A DNA stretch of 64,000 nt from Pseudomonas khavaziana (GCF_019145205.1 NZ_JAHSTT010000013.1:62001-126000); one strand, 5' to 3'. Numbered from the stretch's first letter, positions 25,733 to 34,452 are shown. Translations and numbers: made by a program. Notes: generated by a model from the sequence alone, not told the origin.

Positions 25733-28124
25733 CCATCACGCCGTCGTAAAGACCCAGGCCGAACTGGCCGAGCTGTTTGCCCAGGACTTGACCTCCGGGG
25801 TCGGCCGCAGCGTCAAGCATGACAGCGCCGCCAAACACGTCAGCGGCGAAGCGCAGTACATCGATGACCGCCTGGAATTTCCCAACCAGTTGCACCTGTA
25901 TGCGCGCCTGTCCGACCGTGCCCACGCCCGCATCCTCAGCATCGACACTGCGCCCTGCTATGCCTTTGATGGCGTGCGCATTGTCATCACCCATGAAGAC
26001 GTACCGGGCCTGAAAGACATCGGCCCATTGATGCCCGGCGACCCGTTGCTGGCCATCGACACCGTGCAGTTCGTAGGCCAGGTGGTGCTGGCCGTGGCGG
26101 CCCGCGACCTGGAGACTGCCCGCAAGGCGGCGATGGCCGCCGTGATCGAATACGAAGATCTGGAGCCGGTACTGGATGTAGTCGAGGCCTTTCGCAACAA
26201 GCATTTCGTGCTCGACAGCCACACCCACCAGCGCGGTGACTCGGCCGCGGCGCTGGCGAGCGCCAAGCACCGTATCCAGGGCACCCTGCACATCGGCGGC
26301 CAGGAACACTTCTATCTGGAAACCCAGATCTCCTCGGTCATGCCCACCGAAGACGGCGGCATGATCGTCTACTGCTCCACGCAAAACCCCACCGAAGTGC
26401 AGAAGCTGGTAGCCGAAGTACTCGACGTGTCGATGAACAAGATCGTGGTCGACATGCGCCGCATGGGCGGCGGTTTTGGCGGCAAGGAAACCCAGGCCGC
26501 CAGCCCCGCATGCCTGTGCGCGGTGGTGGCGCGCCTCACTGGTCAGCCGACCAAGATGCGCCTGCCGCGGGTCGAAGACATGCTGATGACCGGCAAGCGC
26601 CACCCCTTCTATATCGAATACGACGTGGGCTTCGACGACAGCGGTCGCCTGCACGGCATCAACCTGGAACTGGCGGGTAACTGCGGCTGCTCGCCGGACC
26701 TGTCCAATTCGATTGTCGACCGCGCCATGTTCCACGCCGACAACTCGTATTACCTGGGCGATGCCACGGTCAATGGCCATCGCTGCAAGACCAACACCGC
26801 GTCCAACACCGCCTACCGCGGCTTCGGCGGTCCCCAGGGCATGGTCGCCATCGAGGAAGTGATGGACGCCATCGCTCGCCATCTGGCCCTTGATCCGTTG
26901 GTGGTGCGCAAGGCCAATTACTACGGCAAGACCGAGCGCAACGTCACCCATTACTACCAGACCGTCGAACACAATATGCTCGAAGAGATGACCGCCGAGC
27001 TTGAAGCCAGCAGCCAGTATGCCGAGCGCCGCGACGCGATTCGCCTGTACAACGCCCACAGCCCGATCCTGAAAAAGGGCCTGGCGCTGACCCCGGTGAA
27101 ATTCGGCATTTCCTTTACCGCCAGCTTCCTCAACCAGGCCGGTGCGTTGATCCATATCTACACCGACGGCAGCATCCACTTGAACCACGGCGGCACCGAG
27201 ATGGGCCAGGGCTTGAACACCAAGGTCGCCCAGGTGGTGGCTGAAGTGTTCCAGGTGGACATCGATCGCGTACAGATCACTGCCACCAACACCGACAAGG
27301 TGCCCAACACCTCGCCCACTGCCGCTTCCAGCGGTGCGGACCTTAACGGCAAGGCGGCGCAGAATGCCGCTGAGACCATCAAGCAGCGCCTGGTGGAATT
27401 TGCCGCGCGCAAGTACGACGTCAGCGAAGCGGACGTGGAGTTCCGCAACGGCCATGTGCGCATACGCGAGCAGATCCTGACGTTCGAAGCGTTGATCCAG
27501 CAGGCGTATTTCGCCCAGGTCTCGCTGTCGAGCACCGGCTTCTACAAGACCCCGAAAATCTTCTACGACCGCAGTCAGGCGCGGGGCCGGCCGTTCTACT
27601 ACTACGCCTTCGGCGCCGCCTGTTGTGAAGTGATCGTCGACACCCTGACCGGCGAATACAAGATGCTGCGCACCGACATCCTCCACGACGTGGGCGCCTC
27701 GCTTAACCCGGCTATCGACATCGGCCAGGTCGAAGGCGGCTTTATCCAGGGCATGGGCTGGCTGACCATGGAAGAGCTGGTGTGGAACGACAAGGGCAAG
27801 CTGATGACCAACGGCCCGGCCAGCTACAAGATCCCCGCCGTAGCGGACATGCCGCTGGACCTGCGGGTCAAGCTGGTGGAAAACCGCAAGAACCCGGAAG
27901 ACACGGTGTTCCACTCCAAGGCCGTGGGTGAGCCGCCGTTCATGCTCGGGATTGCTTCGTGGTGCGCGATCAAGGATGCGGTGGCGAGTTTGGCTGACTA
28001 TCGCCAGCAGCCGAAGATCGATGCGCCGGCGACGCCGGAGCGGGTGTTGTGGGGGTGTGAGCAGATGCGGCAGGTTCAGGCGGTGAAGGCCATTGAGGCT
28101 GAAACTGAGATGGCTTCGCTCTAG
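25725..28124 (+). CDS. xdhB: Xanthine dehydrogenase large subunit (molybdopterin)
   Basis: The 799-residue catalytic subunit binds molybdenum cofactor. Signature stretches are RRMGGGFGGKETQA, AYRGFGGPQGM, GTEMGQGLNTK and EGGFIQGMGWLTMEEL; the active-site Glu lies in KAVGEPPFMLG at about residue 736. It begins inside the 3' end of xdhA, which indicates coupled translation. A REP pair follows before xdhC. Length and domains are complete. Confidence 0.96.
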   Translation: MSNHHAVVKTQAELAELFAQDLTSGVGRSVKHDSAAKHVSGEAQYIDDRLEFPNQLHLYARLSDRAHARILSIDTAPCYAFDGVRIVITHEDVPGLKDIGPLMPGDPLLAIDTVQFVGQVVLAVAARDLETARKAAMAAVIEYEDLEPVLDVVEAFRNKHFVLDSHTHQRGDSAAALASAKHRIQGTLHIGGQEHFYLETQISSVMPTEDGGMIVYCSTQNPTEVQKLVAEVLDVSMNKIVVDMRRMGGGFGGKETQAASPACLCAVVARLTGQPTKMRLPRVEDMLMTGKRHPFYIEYDVGFDDSGRLHGINLELAGNCGCSPDLSNSIVDRAMFHADNSYYLGDATVNGHRCKTNTASNTAYRGFGGPQGMVAIEEVMDAIARHLALDPLVVRKANYYGKTERNVTHYYQTVEHNMLEEMTAELEASSQYAERRDAIRLYNAHSPILKKGLALTPVKFGISFTASFLNQAGALIHIYTDGSIHLNHGGTEMGQGLNTKVAQVVAEVFQVDIDRVQITATNTDKVPNTSPTAASSGADLNGKAAQNAAETIKQRLVEFAARKYDVSEADVEFRNGHVRIREQILTFEALIQQAYFAQVSLSSTGFYKTPKIFYDRSQARGRPFYYYAFGAACCEVIVDTLTGEYKMLRTDILHDVGASLNPAIDIGQVEGGFIQGMGWLTMEELVWNDKGKLMTNGPASYKIPAVADMPLDLRVKLVENRKNPEDTVFHSKAVGEPPFMLGIASWCAIKDAVASLADYRQQPKIDAPATPERVLWGCEQMRQVQAVKAIEAETEMASL

Positions 28125-28138
28125 ACCGCGGCGCTGCC

Positions 28139-28210
28139 ATCGGGAGCAAGCCCCCTCCCACATTTGAAGGTATTCACAGAGCAAATGTGGGAGGGGGCTT
28201 GCTCCCGATG
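28139..28210. repeat. REP pair, family GTGGGAGGGGGCTTGCTCC
   Basis: Nearly perfect inverted arms (28139-28164 and 28184-28210) with a 20-base spacer lie inside the xdh operon, between xdhB and xdhC. The hairpin could stabilise the upstream xdhAB message or reduce expression of xdhC and guaD. Confidence 0.9.
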
Positions 28211-28245
28211 ACGACCGAACTGACAACAGTAATGTTGAGGTGAAC

Positions 28246-29085
28246 ATGAACAACTGGATCAGCGCCCTCGCCACCTTGCAAGACCAGGGCGAACCTTGCG
28301 TCCTGGTGACCATCATCGAAGAGCTCGGCTCCACGCCGCGTAATGCCGGCTCCAAGATGGTCATCAGCGCCGCCCATACCTTCGACACCATCGGCGGTGG
28401 GCACCTGGAATACAAGGCGATGCAGCTCGCCCGCGACATGCTCGCCCGCGGCCAGCAGAACACCCATCTGGAGCGCTTCAGCCTCGGTGCCAGCCTCGGC
28501 CAGTGCTGTGGTGGCGTGACCGTGCTGCTGTTCGAACCCATGGGCCAGGTGCAGGCGCAGATTGCGGTATTCGGTGCCGGCCACGTCGGTCGTGCGCTGG
28601 TGCCGTTACTGGCGAACCTGCCGTGCCGGGTGCGCTGGATCGACTCCCGCGATCAGGAATTCCCAGAGAATATCCCCCAAGGCGTGCGTAAAATCGTCAG
28701 CGAAGAGCCGATCGATGAAATTGCCGACCTGCCAGCGGGTAGTTACTGCATCGTCATGACCCACAATCACTCGCTGGACCTGGAACTGACTGCCGCCCTG
28801 CTCAAGCGCAATGACTTCGCCTACTTCGGCCTGATCGGCTCGAAGACCAAGCGCGTGAAATTCGAACACCGCCTGCGTGACCGCGGCTTCGACACCGCGC
28901 AGCTGCAACGCATGCGCTGCCCTATGGGCCTCACCGAGGTGAAGGGCAAGTTGCCGGTGGAGATCGCCATTTCCATCGCCGGCGAAATCATCGCCACCTA
29001 TAACGCCAATTTCGGCCAGCACACTGCCGGCGCCGAACCCATTGCCAAATTGCTGCCGGCTTCGCGCCGCAGCCAAGCTATCTAA
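28246..29085 (+). CDS. xdhC: Xanthine dehydrogenase accessory protein XdhC
   Basis: The 279-residue protein loads sulfurated molybdenum cofactor into XdhB. It has the N-terminal XdhC/CoxI domain (GSTPRNAGSKMVISA, GGGHLEYKAM, GQCCGGVTVLLFE) and a Rossmann C-terminal half (IAVFGAGHVGRALVPLL). Conserved C-terminal LRDRGF and GLTEVKGKLPVEIAISIAGEI are present. ATG at 28246 is five bases after GAGG; the in-frame GTG at 28240 overlaps that site. guaD follows after 12 bp. Confidence 0.95.
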   Translation: MNNWISALATLQDQGEPCVLVTIIEELGSTPRNAGSKMVISAAHTFDTIGGGHLEYKAMQLARDMLARGQQNTHLERFSLGASLGQCCGGVTVLLFEPMGQVQAQIAVFGAGHVGRALVPLLANLPCRVRWIDSRDQEFPENIPQGVRKIVSEEPIDEIADLPAGSYCIVMTHNHSLDLELTAALLKRNDFAYFGLIGSKTKRVKFEHRLRDRGFDTAQLQRMRCPMGLTEVKGKLPVEIAISIAGEIIATYNANFGQHTAGAEPIAKLLPASRRSQAI

Positions 29086-29097
29086 GTTGAGATAACC

Positions 29098-30402
29098 ATG
29101 CCTTTGACTCGCAAAGCCTACCGTGCCGCCATCCTGCACAGCATCGACGACCCTGCCGTGGTTGGCATCGAAGCCTCCTACGAGTATTTCGAAGATGGCC
29201 TGCTGGTGATCGACAATGGCCAGATCAGCGCGCTCGGTCACGCCAGCGATCTGCTGCCGAGCTTGCCTGCCGATATCGACATCACCCACTACCAGGACGC
29301 GCTGATCACCCCCGGCCTGATCGACACCCATATCCACCTGCCGCAGACCGGCATGGTCGGTGCCTATGGCGAGCAACTGCTGGATTGGCTCAACACCTAC
29401 ACCTTCCCGTGTGAAAGCCAGTTCGCCGACAAGGCCCACGCCGAAGAAGTCGCGGATATCTTCATCAAGGAACTGCTGCGCAACGGCACCACCACTGCGT
29501 TGGTATTCGGCAGCGTGCACCCCCAGTCGGTGAACGCATTCTTTGAAGCCGCCGAAAAACTCGACCTGCGCATGATCGCCGGCAAGGTGATGATGGACCG
29601 CAACGCGCCGGACTATCTGACTGATACGCCTGAATCCGGCTACCAGGAAAGCAAGGCGCTGATCGAACGCTGGCACGGCAAGGGCCGCTTGCACTATGCG
29701 GTGACGCCTCGCTTCGCCCCGACCAGCACGCCGGAACAATTGACGCTGGCCGGGAAACTGCTGGGGGAATACCCGGACCTGTACATGCAGACCCACATCA
29801 GCGAGAACAAGCAGGAAGTCGAGTGGGTGAAGGAACTGTTCCCGGAGCGCAGCGGCTACCTGGATGTGTACGACCACTACAAACTGCTGGGCGAGCGCTC
29901 GGTATTTGCCCACGGCGTGCACCTGTGTGATGACGAGTGCGCACGCTTGGCAGAGGCCGGCTCGGCGGTCGCATTCTGCCCGACGTCGAACCTCTTTCTC
30001 GGCAGTGGTTTGTTCAACCTGCCGATGGCGGAAAAACACAAACTCAACGTAGGCCTGGGCACCGATGTGGGTGGCGGTACCAGCTTTTCGCTCCTGCAAA
30101 CCCTGAATGAAGCCTACAAGGTCATGCAGTTGCAGGGCGCACGGTTAAGCCCGTTCAAGTCGCTGTACCTGGCGACACTGGGTGGTGCGCGGGCGTTGCG
30201 CCTGGAAGACAAGATCGGCACGTTGCAGCCGGGCACGGATGCGGACTTTTTGGTGCTGGACTACAACGCCACGCCGCTGCTCAGCTATCGCTTGAAGCAG
30301 GCCAATAATATTGCCGAGACGTTGTTTGTGCTGATGACACTGGGGGATGATCGAGCGGTGTTGCAGACCTATGCGGCTGGGCAGTTGGTGCATCAACGCT
30401 GA
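29098..30402 (+). CDS. guaD: Guanine deaminase
   Basis: The 434-residue amidohydrolase converts guanine to xanthine, which feeds XdhAB. Metal-binding residues are visible in LIDTHIHLPQTG, in MQTHISENKQEVEWV, in VFAHGVHLCDDE and in GLGTDVGGGTSFSLLQT. It starts 12 bp after xdhC and completes the xdhABC-guaD operon. N- and C-terminal beta segments of the composite domain are present, so the gene is complete. Confidence 0.96.
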   Translation: MPLTRKAYRAAILHSIDDPAVVGIEASYEYFEDGLLVIDNGQISALGHASDLLPSLPADIDITHYQDALITPGLIDTHIHLPQTGMVGAYGEQLLDWLNTYTFPCESQFADKAHAEEVADIFIKELLRNGTTTALVFGSVHPQSVNAFFEAAEKLDLRMIAGKVMMDRNAPDYLTDTPESGYQESKALIERWHGKGRLHYAVTPRFAPTSTPEQLTLAGKLLGEYPDLYMQTHISENKQEVEWVKELFPERSGYLDVYDHYKLLGERSVFAHGVHLCDDECARLAEAGSAVAFCPTSNLFLGSGLFNLPMAEKHKLNVGLGTDVGGGTSFSLLQTLNEAYKVMQLQGARLSPFKSLYLATLGGARALRLEDKIGTLQPGTDADFLVLDYNATPLLSYRLKQANNIAETLFVLMTLGDDRAVLQTYAAGQLVHQR

Positions 30403-30422
30403 TTCCAGCCACAGCACAAAAC

Positions 30423-30507
30423 CAATGTGGGAGGGGCTTGCTCCCGATAGCGGTGTGTCAGTCAGCCTATCTGCTACTGTCACTCTGCTATCGAGCAAGC
30501 CCTCCAT
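30423..30507. repeat. Degenerate REP pair after guaD
   Basis: A good left arm (AATGTGGGAGGGGCTTGCTC) is followed by a decayed right arm near 30491-30507 (CGAGCAAGCCCTCC). It separates the convergent ends of guaD and the GntR gene. Confidence 0.75.
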
Positions 30508-30528
30508 TTTCCGAGTGAATCAGGGAGA

Positions 30529-31293
30529 TTAGAGTTTTACCGACGGGCGCCCTGGCTTCTTGGTCTGTAAAAGGTGCGAGAACACCGCATGCAGGTCATC
30601 CGACGCGCTTTCCTCATCGAGGTTGAGCTTGCTGTCGATGTGGTCCATGTGATGCATCATCAGGTTCACCGCCAGCACCGCATCGCGGGCTTCGATCGCG
30701 TCGATCAACTGGGTGTGTTCATCGTAGGAGCAGTGCGAGCGGTTGCCACTTTCGTACTGGGCGATGATCAATGAGGTCTGGGACACCAGGCTGCGTTGGA
30801 AGCTGATCAGCGGCGCGTTCTTTGCTGCCTCGGCCAGTTTCAGGTGGAATTCGCCCGAAAGGCGGATACCCGCACCGCGATCGCCACGGGAAAAGCTGTC
30901 GCGCTCGTCGTTGACCATCTGGCGCAACTCGGCCAACTGCTCGGCTGTGGCGTGCTGCACCGCCAATTCAGTGATCGCCCGCTCCACCAGGCGCCGGGCC
31001 ATGAATACCTGGCGCGCTTCTTCCACGCTTGGGCTGGCAACCACCGCGCCGCGATTGGGCCGCAGCAGCACCACGCCTTCATGGGCCAGGCGCGACAGCG
31101 CACGGCGGATGATGGTGCGGCTCACGCCGAAGATCTCGCCCAGTGCCTCTTCACTCAATTTGGTTCCGGGCGCCAGGCGTTGTTCGAGGATCGCCTCGAA
31201 AATATGCGCGTAGACGATATCGTCCTGGGTTCCGCTGCGACCGGCCTTGCCGGCTCGCGGTTGTTTCTTGAGAGGTTGCAACTGTTCGTTCAT
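30529..31293 (-). CDS. GntR-family (FCD) regulator
   Basis: The 254-residue protein has a charged N-terminal tail, a GntR winged helix (IFEAILEQRLAPGTKLSEEALGEI, VSRTIIRRALSRLAHEG, about residues 27-85) and a C-terminal FCD domain with its metal-binding His/Asp pattern (GEFHLKLAEAAKN, YDEHTQLIDAIEARD, HHMDHID). It is convergent with guaD and divergent from the BenE transporter, so either could be its target. In P. aeruginosa a GntR gene has the same place beside the guanine deaminase gene. ATG at 31293 gives MNEQLQPLKKQ; the ribosome binding site is weak. Confidence 0.88.
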   Translation of the reverse strand: MNEQLQPLKKQPRAGKAGRSGTQDDIVYAHIFEAILEQRLAPGTKLSEEALGEIFGVSRTIIRRALSRLAHEGVVLLRPNRGAVVASPSVEEARQVFMARRLVERAITELAVQHATAEQLAELRQMVNDERDSFSRGDRGAGIRLSGEFHLKLAEAAKNAPLISFQRSLVSQTSLIIAQYESGNRSHCSYDEHTQLIDAIEARDAVLAVNLMMHHMDHIDSKLNLDEESASDDLHAVFSHLLQTKKPGRPSVKL

Positions 31294-31374
31294 GGGCACT
31301 CGGGTAGGGAGAACGGCGGCGAAATAACGGTAATACGGCAACAAAGGTTCGCTGGCAAGTATCACCTAAAAACA

Positions 31375-31389
31375 GTGCACATTGTACAC
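31375..31389. promoter_or_regulatory. Candidate GntR operator (imperfect palindrome)
   Basis: GTGCACATTGTACAC is symmetric at six of seven pairs. It lies 82 bp upstream of the GntR start and about 235 bp before the divergent transporter gene. The size and GT/AC half sites suit FCD-type GntR proteins. Assignment is by position only. Confidence 0.35.
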
Positions 31390-31497
31390 AACCCGATGCG
31401 CCAACACACTGTACGGCTGTTTGCGGCCCCGGCTGTATTGCAATGACTCGTTACGTTTGAGTTTAGGCTTGATTCCACGATTTCCCACGCCCTCTTT

Positions 31498-31597
31498 GTA
31501 GGAGCGAGCTTGCTCGCGAAAAACCTGAGAGCGCCACGGTTATTCAGGTAGCCCGCGTTATCGTTGACGTTTTTCGCGAGCAAGCTCGCTCCTACAG
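31498..31597. repeat. REPIN, family TGTAGGAGCGAGCTTGCTCGCG (reverse orientation)
   Basis: Arms at 31498-31523 and 31573-31596 enclose a spacer whose CGCGTTATCGTT is the complement of the AACGATAACGCG seen in other copies, so this element is inverted relative to those at 10612, 16151 and 36513. It ends 28 bp before the transporter start codon. Confidence 0.9.
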
Positions 31598-31624
31598 GAA
31601 GCCTGACACAAGGATCATCGCTCC

Positions 31625-32815
31625 ATGACCGATGCCACCCAAGCGCCCTTGCGCCCGCTGGCCGATACTTCCGCGTCGGCCGTCGTCGCCGGCTTTATCG
31701 CCATGATGACCGGCTACACCAGTTCCCTGGTGCTGATGTTCCAGGCCGGCCAGGCCGCCGGCTTGACCACGGCGCAGATTTCCTCGTGGATCTGGGCGAT
31801 TTCCATCGGCATGGCGGTGTGCAGCATCGGCCTGTCGTTGCGCTATCGCACGCCTATCACCATCGCCTGGTCCACACCCGGCGCGGCGCTGTTGATCACA
31901 AGTTTAGGCGGCGTGAGTTATGGCGAGGCCATTGGCGCCTACATCACCTGCGCGGTGCTGGTAACGATTTGCGGGTTGACCGGCAGCTTTGAAAAGCTGG
32001 TCAAGCGGATCCCGGCGTCGCTGGCGGCGGCACTGCTGGCGGGAATCCTGTTCAAGATCGGCAGCGAGATTTTTGTCGCCGCGCAGCATCGTACCGGACT
32101 GGTGCTGGGGATGTTTTTCACCTATCTGGTCATCAAGCGTCTGTCCCCGCGTTATGCCGTGCTCGCCGCGTTGCTGATTGGCACCGCGCTGTCTGGGTTG
32201 ATGGGGTTGTTGGATTTCAGCGGCTTCCACCTGGAAGTGGCGACCCCGGTGTGGACCACGCCGCACTTCTCACTGGCGGCGACCATCAGCATCGGCATTC
32301 CATTGTTCGTGGTGGCCATGACCTCGCAGAACATGCCCGGCGTTGCCGTGCTGCGGGCCGACGGCTACAACGTGCCGGCGTCGCCGCTGATCACCACCAC
32401 CGGCCTGGCCTCGCTGGTGCTGGCACCGTTCGGCTCCCACGGTATCAACCTGGCGGCCATCAGCGCGGCGATCTGCACCGGGCCCCATGCCCATGAAGAC
32501 CGCAACAAGCGCTACACCGCAGCGGTGTGGTGCGGGGTGTTCTACGGGATTGCCGGGGTATTCGGCGCCACGTTGGCGGCACTGTTCGCAGCGCTGCCAA
32601 AGGAATTGGTACTGTCGATTGCAGCCCTGGCGCTGTTTGGCTCAATCATCAACGGCCTGAGTATTGCCATGAATGAGCCGAAAGAACGGGAAGCGGCGCT
32701 GATCACCTTTATGGTCACGGCGTCAGGCTTGACGTTGTTTTCCATCGGTTCGGCGTTCTGGGGGATTGTGGCGGGGGTGCTGACGTTGCTGATTCTGAAT
32801 TGGCGCAAGGCATAA
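31625..32815 (+). CDS. BenE-type benzoate/H+ symporter family transporter
   Basis: The 396-residue membrane protein has about twelve hydrophobic segments and the BenE family pattern: AVVAGFIAMMTGYTSSLVLMFQA at the start, TPITIAWSTPGAALL (about residue 77-91), FVVAMTSQNMPGVAVLRADGY and FGSHGINLAAISAAICTGP. BenE carries benzoate, but no benzoate genes are near; the neighbours are purine genes and a GntR regulator, so the substrate may differ. ATG at 31625 follows the REPIN. The stop TAA runs into the A-tract of the terminator that the IS split. Confidence 0.9.
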   Translation: MTDATQAPLRPLADTSASAVVAGFIAMMTGYTSSLVLMFQAGQAAGLTTAQISSWIWAISIGMAVCSIGLSLRYRTPITIAWSTPGAALLITSLGGVSYGEAIGAYITCAVLVTICGLTGSFEKLVKRIPASLAAALLAGILFKIGSEIFVAAQHRTGLVLGMFFTYLVIKRLSPRYAVLAALLIGTALSGLMGLLDFSGFHLEVATPVWTTPHFSLAATISIGIPLFVVAMTSQNMPGVAVLRADGYNVPASPLITTTGLASLVLAPFGSHGINLAAISAAICTGPHAHEDRNKRYTAAVWCGVFYGIAGVFGATLAALFAALPKELVLSIAALALFGSIINGLSIAMNEPKEREAALITFMVTASGLTLFSIGSAFWGIVAGVLTLLILNWRKA

Positions 32816-32833
32816 AAAAACGGCGACCCTCAG
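32814..32833. terminator. Left arm of terminator split by the IS, with target duplication CTCAG
   Basis: The A-tract and CGGCGACC (32814-32828) are the left half of a bidirectional hairpin whose right half is at 34437-34452. CTCAG (32829-32833) is the first copy of the direct repeat. Without the IS the stem CGGCGACC, loop CTCA and GGTCGCCG with flanking A and T runs would end both the transporter and yggL transcripts. Confidence 0.85.
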
Positions 32834-32870
32834 CAGACTGTGTGAAAACGCAGTCTGCCGCTGTTTAAAA

Positions 32871-32904
32871 GCCAATGCCCCGACTTGTCGGGGCATTGGC
32901 TTTT
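32871..32904. terminator. Hairpin terminator inside the left end of the IS
   Basis: GCCAATGCCCCGAC (32871-32884) and its perfect complement (32887-32900) form a 14-pair stem followed by TTTT on the plus strand and by TTTT on the minus strand (preceding AAAA). It can end the transposase transcript and shield the element from the transporter's read-through. Confidence 0.8.
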
Positions 32905-32930
32905 CTGAAATCTGAAAAATAATGGGCCTC

Positions 32931-34355
32931 TCAGCCCATCAACGCCATCAGCTTTTGTGCTCCGAGCACCTTGATCGCCCTTTTCAGGTTGTAGGCTTGT
33001 ACCGCCAGTGCCATTTCGGCTCTGGCGCCTTTCAGCTGTCGTAGCAAGAACCGGCCATTGCCAAATAGCCATTGCTTGAGATTGCCGAAGGGGTGTTCGA
33101 CGATAGATCGTCGGCTAGCCATCATCTCGGGATGGGCCCGCATTCGCTGCTCCATCCGTTCAAAAGCGGCTTCATGAGCATGGCGCGTGAGGTGGCGGCG
33201 GCTCGTTTTGGTACAGCGGCTTTTTAACGGACAAACGCCACAATCGGCGATAGTCGCCTGATAAATCCGATTGCTTTTGTTCATCTGCTTAAGTGTTAGC
33301 CATTTACCGCCAGGGCATTGATAAGCGTCGCGTTGTTCCTCGTACTTGAAGTCCGTGCGATCAAAAAACTCAGTACCGTCACCTTGATTGTTGACCGAGC
33401 GATTAGGCGGTACGAAGGCCATGATGCCGACATCTTCACAGGCTTGAAACTGTTCGCCATTGGAGTAGCCGGCATCGGCCGTGACGCTTAATTGCGATTG
33501 ATTCAGCTCGGTTTTAGCAGCTTTTGCCATTGGCTCAAGCTGCTGCCGATCAGAGCCATCCTGAGTTACCTCGTGGTGCAGAATCAGACAATGTTCAGCG
33601 TCCACGGCGCTTTGGATGTTGTACGCCACGAACTTGCCAGAAGGCGTGCGCATTTTTTGCGCATCGGACTCGCCCACAATGTGTTGAACCAGACCTTGAG
33701 CTTCCATGAGCAGTTGGCAGGTCTGGTTATTGGCCTTTTTTACCTGCAACTCCCGAAGCGTCGCCTGCACCGCCGAGCGGTCAATGGATTCCCCTTCCTC
33801 GCCACGATCCGCCTCATCGAGCTGCGCCAAATAGCGTTCAATGCGCTTCTCGAGCGCCGCTTCCTGGTGTTTGAGCTTTTTCGGCGTCATGTGCTTTCGA
33901 TTCGAAGCCACCGCCTGAAACTTGCTGCCATCGATGGCCACCAGCTCGCCAGCAATCAGGCCAGCGTGTCGGCAAAACTGAACAAAGGCGCGGCAGGTGG
34001 CGCTGAACGCCGCACTGTTGTCGCGGCGAAAATCAGCGATGGTTTTGAAGTCAGGGGCCAGTCGGCCCAACAGCCACATGACTTCAACGTTGCGCTGACA
34101 CTCGGCCTCGAGTCGTCGCGACGAGCGAATACGCTGGAAATAGCCGTACAGATAGAGTTTGAGCAGATCGGCAGGATCGTACGAAGGGCGTCCCGTGGCC
34201 TTGGGTCTGGCTTTGTCGAAACCCAACTGCTCAAGGTCCAGCAGGGAAATGTAGGCCTCGATCACCCGAACCAGATGGTCATCGGGGATAAGTTCGTCCA
34301 ACGAAAGTGGAAACAGAGCGCTCTGGGAGCGGTCTTCACCTTGGATATAGCGCAT
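32931..34355 (-). CDS. IS1182-family transposase
   Basis: The 474-residue DDE transposase has the N-terminal DUF772 domain (LFPLSLDELIPDDHLVRVIEAY, DPADLLKLYLYGYFQRIRSSRRLE), the first Asp in VAIDGSKFQAVAS, the second in SVTADAGYSNGEQFQAC, a Cys-rich segment (CGVCPLKSRC) and the C-terminal DDE part with the Glu region REMM-like SIVEHPFGNLKQWLFG. ATG at 34355 (MRYIQGEDRSQSALF) is the family start. An upstream in-frame ATG at 34388 lies inside a hairpin and is probably not used. No frameshift or stop is present. Confidence 0.94.
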   Translation of the reverse strand: MRYIQGEDRSQSALFPLSLDELIPDDHLVRVIEAYISLLDLEQLGFDKARPKATGRPSYDPADLLKLYLYGYFQRIRSSRRLEAECQRNVEVMWLLGRLAPDFKTIADFRRDNSAAFSATCRAFVQFCRHAGLIAGELVAIDGSKFQAVASNRKHMTPKKLKHQEAALEKRIERYLAQLDEADRGEEGESIDRSAVQATLRELQVKKANNQTCQLLMEAQGLVQHIVGESDAQKMRTPSGKFVAYNIQSAVDAEHCLILHHEVTQDGSDRQQLEPMAKAAKTELNQSQLSVTADAGYSNGEQFQACEDVGIMAFVPPNRSVNNQGDGTEFFDRTDFKYEEQRDAYQCPGGKWLTLKQMNKSNRIYQATIADCGVCPLKSRCTKTSRRHLTRHAHEAAFERMEQRMRAHPEMMASRRSIVEHPFGNLKQWLFGNGRFLLRQLKGARAEMALAVQAYNLKRAIKVLGAQKLMALMG

Positions 34356-34360
34356 AAGCA

Positions 34361-34390
34361 AAATGCCCGTATCTTGCGATACGGGCATTT
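34361..34390 (-). other. Hairpin just upstream of the transposase start
   Basis: AAATGCCCGTATC, loop TTGC, and GATACGGGCATTT form a perfect 13-pair stem ending 6 bp before the transposase ATG. Transcripts entering from outside would contain the stem next to the start. Several IS use such structures to limit transposase made from outside promoters; a role here is inferred. Confidence 0.6.
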
Positions 34391-34432
34391 TCTTTAACCG
34401 GCCGGCAGATTGCTAGGTTTTCACACAGTCTG

Positions 34433-34452
34433 CTCAGGTCGCCGTTTTTTTT
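34433..34452. terminator. Right arm of the split terminator, with second CTCAG
   Basis: CTCAG (34433-34437) is the second copy of the target duplication and GTCGCCG plus eight T complete the stem whose left half is at 32814-32828. With the IS in place neither arm has its partner close by, but the right arm with its T-run still borders the yggL stop. Confidence 0.82.

Larger units (their letters stand above)
32834..34432 (-). mobile_element. IS1182-like insertion sequence, complete (1599 bp)
   Basis: The element starts and ends with the perfect 16-bp inverted repeat CAGACTGTGTGAAAAC, after which similarity continues imperfectly. It is flanked by direct repeats CTCAG (32829-32833 and 34433-34437). 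It contains one transposase gene, a stable bidirectional hairpin near its left end and a hairpin over the region upstream of the transposase start. It lies within the loop of a former terminator. Intact ends, repeats and reading frame suggest a recent insertion that could still be active. Confidence 0.93.

Noticed and set aside
25680..28541. A 953-codon open frame on the strand opposite xdhB
   Set aside because: It mirrors xdhB codon by codon, has no family match and no ribosome binding site; such frames are common opposite high-GC genes.
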